Source of the DNA: Hymenobacter sp. YIM 151500-1
GTDB taxonomy: Bacteria > Bacteroidota > Bacteroidia > Cytophagales > Hymenobacteraceae
Assembly: GCF_025979885.1 (NCBI RefSeq)
Contig: NZ_CP110139.1
Location: forward strand, 2,666,001-2,730,000
Direction of reading: 5' to 3'
Length of the DNA stretch: 64,000 nt
Positions 61,882 through 64,000 of the stretch are shown one piece after another; within the stretch, counting starts at the first letter, position 1; each line of letters starts with the position of its first letter. Made by a program: the position numbers and the translations under genes. The notes under the pieces were generated by a model, which saw only the letters and a list, made by a program, of their open reading frames with translations, did no database searches and was not told where the DNA came from.

Positions 61882-62143
61882 GAAATGAGATGTGAAATAT
61901 GGATATGAAACAAAATGTGAAACAGCAATAGCTCAGCGGGCGGCCCCTACCCAATTATCATTCCTACTCTTTTTGCCCGCCTGCACGAACGGCCCGTACG
62001 GGCCTTGAAAGCGACGCACAAACCTCGTCATTTTCATTCATCTTGTGCCTAGCCCGCCCAGATGCTGTTACCAGCTGACTATCCTGTATTTGCCCGGCCG
62101 GCGCTGTCGGGCTTTCCATAATAACCGAATACCTGAATACTAG

Positions 62144-62151
62144 TAGCTTTA
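62144..62151 (+). promoter_or_regulatory. Putative -7 box (TAGCTTTA)
   Basis: Resembles TAnnTTTG and ends 4 bp before the ATG at 62156. Confidence 0.35.
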
Positions 62152-62155
62152 CCCG

Positions 62156-62767
62156 ATGCTCTCCGTTTTTCAGACCTACCTTCAGCTCGGGTTTCATCAC
62201 ATATTTAACCTGCAGGCCTACGACCACCTCGTGTTCCTACTGGCCTTGTGTGCCCCGTACGTGTTGCAGGATTGGCGGCGGGTGGTGGCCCTGGTGACTA
62301 GCTTCACGGTGGGCCACTCCATCACGCTGGCCCTGGCTACGCTGGGCTTTGTGCGGTATAACGCCCAGCTGATTGAGCTGCTGATTCCGATTACTATTCT
62401 GCTGACTTGCCTGGTCAACCTGGCCCAGGCCGGCAAGGCCAGTGCGCGCCCCGTGAGCCGGCGCCAGCCCGATTTCGTCATTCTGAACCTGCCCAACCTG
62501 CTGGCGGCGGGCTTCGGTCTGGTTCACGGCCTGGGCTTTTCCAACTATCTGCGCGAGCTGCTGGGGCGCCAAAATCGCCTGGCCCTGGAGCTGCTCAGCT
62601 TCAACTTGGGTGTAGAGCTGGGCCAACTGCTCATCGTTTCGCTTATTCTGCTACTGGGCTTTGTGCTGCTTCGGGTGCTGCAAGTAGCCCGCCGCGACTG
62701 GCTGCTGGTTACCAGCGGGGCGGCGCTGGGCATTGCGGTGGTATTGCTCCTGGCTCAGCTGCGCTAG
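62156..62767 (+). CDS. HupE/UreJ family membrane protein
   Basis: Polytopic protein of 203 aa with six or more TM helices. Family motifs: GFHHIFNLQAYDHLVFLLAL (a His/Asp metal site), VTSFTVGHSITLAL and GFGLVHGLGFSNYLRELLG, then NLGVELGQL. Members carry nickel or cobalt across the membrane; no hydrogenase or urease gene is visible here, so the metal is unknown. Confidence 0.92.
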   Translation: MLSVFQTYLQLGFHHIFNLQAYDHLVFLLALCAPYVLQDWRRVVALVTSFTVGHSITLALATLGFVRYNAQLIELLIPITILLTCLVNLAQAGKASARPVSRRQPDFVILNLPNLLAAGFGLVHGLGFSNYLRELLGRQNRLALELLSFNLGVELGQLLIVSLILLLGFVLLRVLQVARRDWLLVTSGAALGIAVVLLLAQLR

Positions 62768-62880
62768 CAGCCGCACTCCGCGGAACGGAAGCCTTGAAGT
62801 TTGGCGTTTCGGGCGGGCTGCGGGTGCAGCTTTGGCTACAGCGGCTGCGTCTTTTCCGGCCTCGCATCCCACCGGATGCG

Positions 62881-62888
62881 TATCTTCG
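62881..62888 (+). promoter_or_regulatory. Putative -7 box (TATCTTCG) for the M1 peptidase
   Basis: One mismatch to TAnnTTTG, 43 bp before the ATG at 62932. Confidence 0.4.
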
Positions 62889-62931
62889 CTGCTTTCCTGT
62901 TCAGACCTCTTTTCTCCTTCTTCTTCACGGC

Positions 62932-64000
62932 ATGATGAAGACCTTTTTGTGGGCAGCCAGCCTGGCTGCGCTGCTGGCCGGGCCGGCGCTGGCCCAAAAC
63001 ACCAATTCCGGCACCGACAAGTTTGCTCAGCTGGAAACCCTGCTGCCCACGCCCAACTCCTACCGCACCGCTTCGGGCGCGCCCGGCACCGACTACTGGC
63101 AGCAGCGCGCCGACTACAGCATCCGGGTACGGCTGGACGACGACAAGCAGGCCATCAGCGGCGACGAGGACATTACCTACACCAACCTCTCGCCCGACGT
63201 GCTGACCTACCTCTGGGTGCAGCTCGACCAGAATATCCTGGACAAAAACTCCATTACCACCGCCACCCAAACCGGGCAGATTCAGGACCGGATGCCGTTT
63301 CAGGCGCTGGATTATCTGGTGCGCAGCGACTTTGACGGGGGCTTTAAGATTGCCGAGGTGAAGCTGAAGGGCGGCAAGGCCCTGCCCTACGTCGTCAACC
63401 ACACTATGATGCGCGTGGACCTGCCCACGCCCCTGCGGCCCAAGCAGGCCGTCACGTTCAGCATCCGGTGGAGCTACAACATCAACGACCAGCTCAAGTT
63501 CGTTCAGCGCAGCGGCTACGAATACTTCCCGGAGGACAAAAACTACCTCTACGAAATTGCCCAGTTCTACCCGCGCATGGCCGTGTACTCCGACAACCAA
63601 GGCTGGCAGCACAAGCAGTTTCTAGGCAATGGGGAGTTTGCTCTGCCCTTCGGGGACTACCGCGTGAGCATCACCGTGCCCGCCGACCACGTGGTGGGCG
63701 CCACGGGCGTGCTGCAAAACCCCACCGAAGTGCTCAGCGGCGCCCAGCGCCAGCGCTTGGAGCAAGCCAAAACCGCCAAGCGCCCCGTGCTGATTGTGGC
63801 CCCGGAGGAAGCCGAGCAGGCCGAGAAGGGCCGGGCCAAGGGCACCAAAACCTGGACCTACGCCGCCCGCAACGTGCGCGACTTTGCCTGGGCGTCTAGC
63901 CGCAAGTTTATCTGGGATGCCATGCAGATTCGGCAGGACGGCAAGCCGGTGCTGTGCATGAGCTACTACCCCAAGGAAGGCAACCCGCTCTGGGGCAAGT
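62932..64000 (+). CDS. M1 family aminopeptidase (N-terminal part, runs off window)
   Basis: 356 codons visible. A signal peptide (MMKTFLWAASLAALL ... ALAQN) is followed by the M1 N-terminal beta domain: YWQQRADYSIRVRLDDDKQA, ISGDEDITYTNLSPDVLTYLW, and later YRVSITVPADHVVGATGVLQN and ARNVRDFAWASS. This is the pattern of Bacteroidota M1 peptidases; the GxMEN and HExxH motifs must lie beyond 64000. Either of two adjacent ATGs (62932, 62935) may be used. Confidence 0.9.
   Translation, partial: MMKTFLWAASLAALLAGPALAQNTNSGTDKFAQLETLLPTPNSYRTASGAPGTDYWQQRADYSIRVRLDDDKQAISGDEDITYTNLSPDVLTYLWVQLDQNILDKNSITTATQTGQIQDRMPFQALDYLVRSDFDGGFKIAEVKLKGGKALPYVVNHTMMRVDLPTPLRPKQAVTFSIRWSYNINDQLKFVQRSGYEYFPEDKNYLYEIAQFYPRMAVYSDNQGWQHKQFLGNGEFALPFGDYRVSITVPADHVVGATGVLQNPTEVLSGAQRQRLEQAKTAKRPVLIVAPEEAEQAEKGRAKGTKTWTYAARNVRDFAWASSRKFIWDAMQIRQDGKPVLCMSYYPKEGNPLWGK

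Noticed and set aside
62156..62767. HupE-like protein taken as evidence of a hydrogenase or urease cluster
   Set aside because: No structural or accessory genes for either enzyme are in the window.

Overview
The window looks like chromosome from a GC-rich member of the Bacteroidota, most probably a Hymenobacter-like cytophagale. The evidence is a PorP/SprF protein beside a giant protein with a gliding-motility C-terminal (type IX secretion) domain, two further secreted enzymes with type IX sorting tails, TAnnTTTG-type -7 promoter boxes with no obvious Shine-Dalgarno sequences, a tmRNA whose tag ends SYAMAA, and a biliverdin-type phytochrome. No taxonomic search was run.

Layout. 1-3740 (minus): light-sensing cassette of heme oxygenase, bacteriophytochrome histidine kinase and two receiver proteins. 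4471-10387: large Ig-repeat adhesin-like protein and its PorP/SprF partner. 10492-10859: tmRNA. 11039-22465: housekeeping and secreted enzymes (prolyl oligopeptidase, dnaX with an A10 slippage site, a GT-C membrane protein, M16 peptidase lipoprotein, isocitrate dehydrogenase). 22635-26105: HigB toxin with a shortened HigA-like antitoxin, small lipoprotein, CHAP-like protein, astacin-type lipoprotein. 26304-39285: mostly soluble enzymes (SDR, DinB family, aminotransferase, alcohol dehydrogenase, two DUF1990-like proteins, endonuclease V, GluQ, serine hydrolase, and a pirin/nitroreductase/pirin group). 39440-48873: S9 peptidase, esterase, DUF72, NUDIX behind a 7-bp tandem repeat, and an operon of two LVIVD-type lipoproteins plus a beta-barrel.

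49156-60914 is the accessory region. It holds an ImmA/IrrE-type protease with a two-TM partner, a zeta-like toxin with a small upstream partner, an AT-rich gene encoding a PHP phosphoesterase fused to an SMC/ABC-type ATPase (candidate defence protein), and an intact IS1-family element that has landed in codon 6 of clpB and left a perfect 8-bp target duplication. After clpB come an intact MntA/HepT pair, a fragment of a second mntA, a VapB-like antitoxin with a frameshifted PIN toxin, and a short duplicate of the clpB 3' region. 61054-64000 returns to ordinary genes (secreted protein, HupE/UreJ, N-terminal part of an M1 aminopeptidase).

The intergenic DNA is unusually structured. It carries several copies of a large palindrome built around AGATGCTTCG, near-perfect hairpins at gene ends, heptamer arrays directly upstream of two start codons, and a dispersed AATCTGCACAATCTG repeat. 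The observations most worth checking are the dnaX A10 tract (both alternative frames stop at once, predicting a gamma-like 422-423 residue product), the IS1 disruption of clpB, the PHP-SMC gene and the toxin-antitoxin graveyard flanked by clpB sequence.
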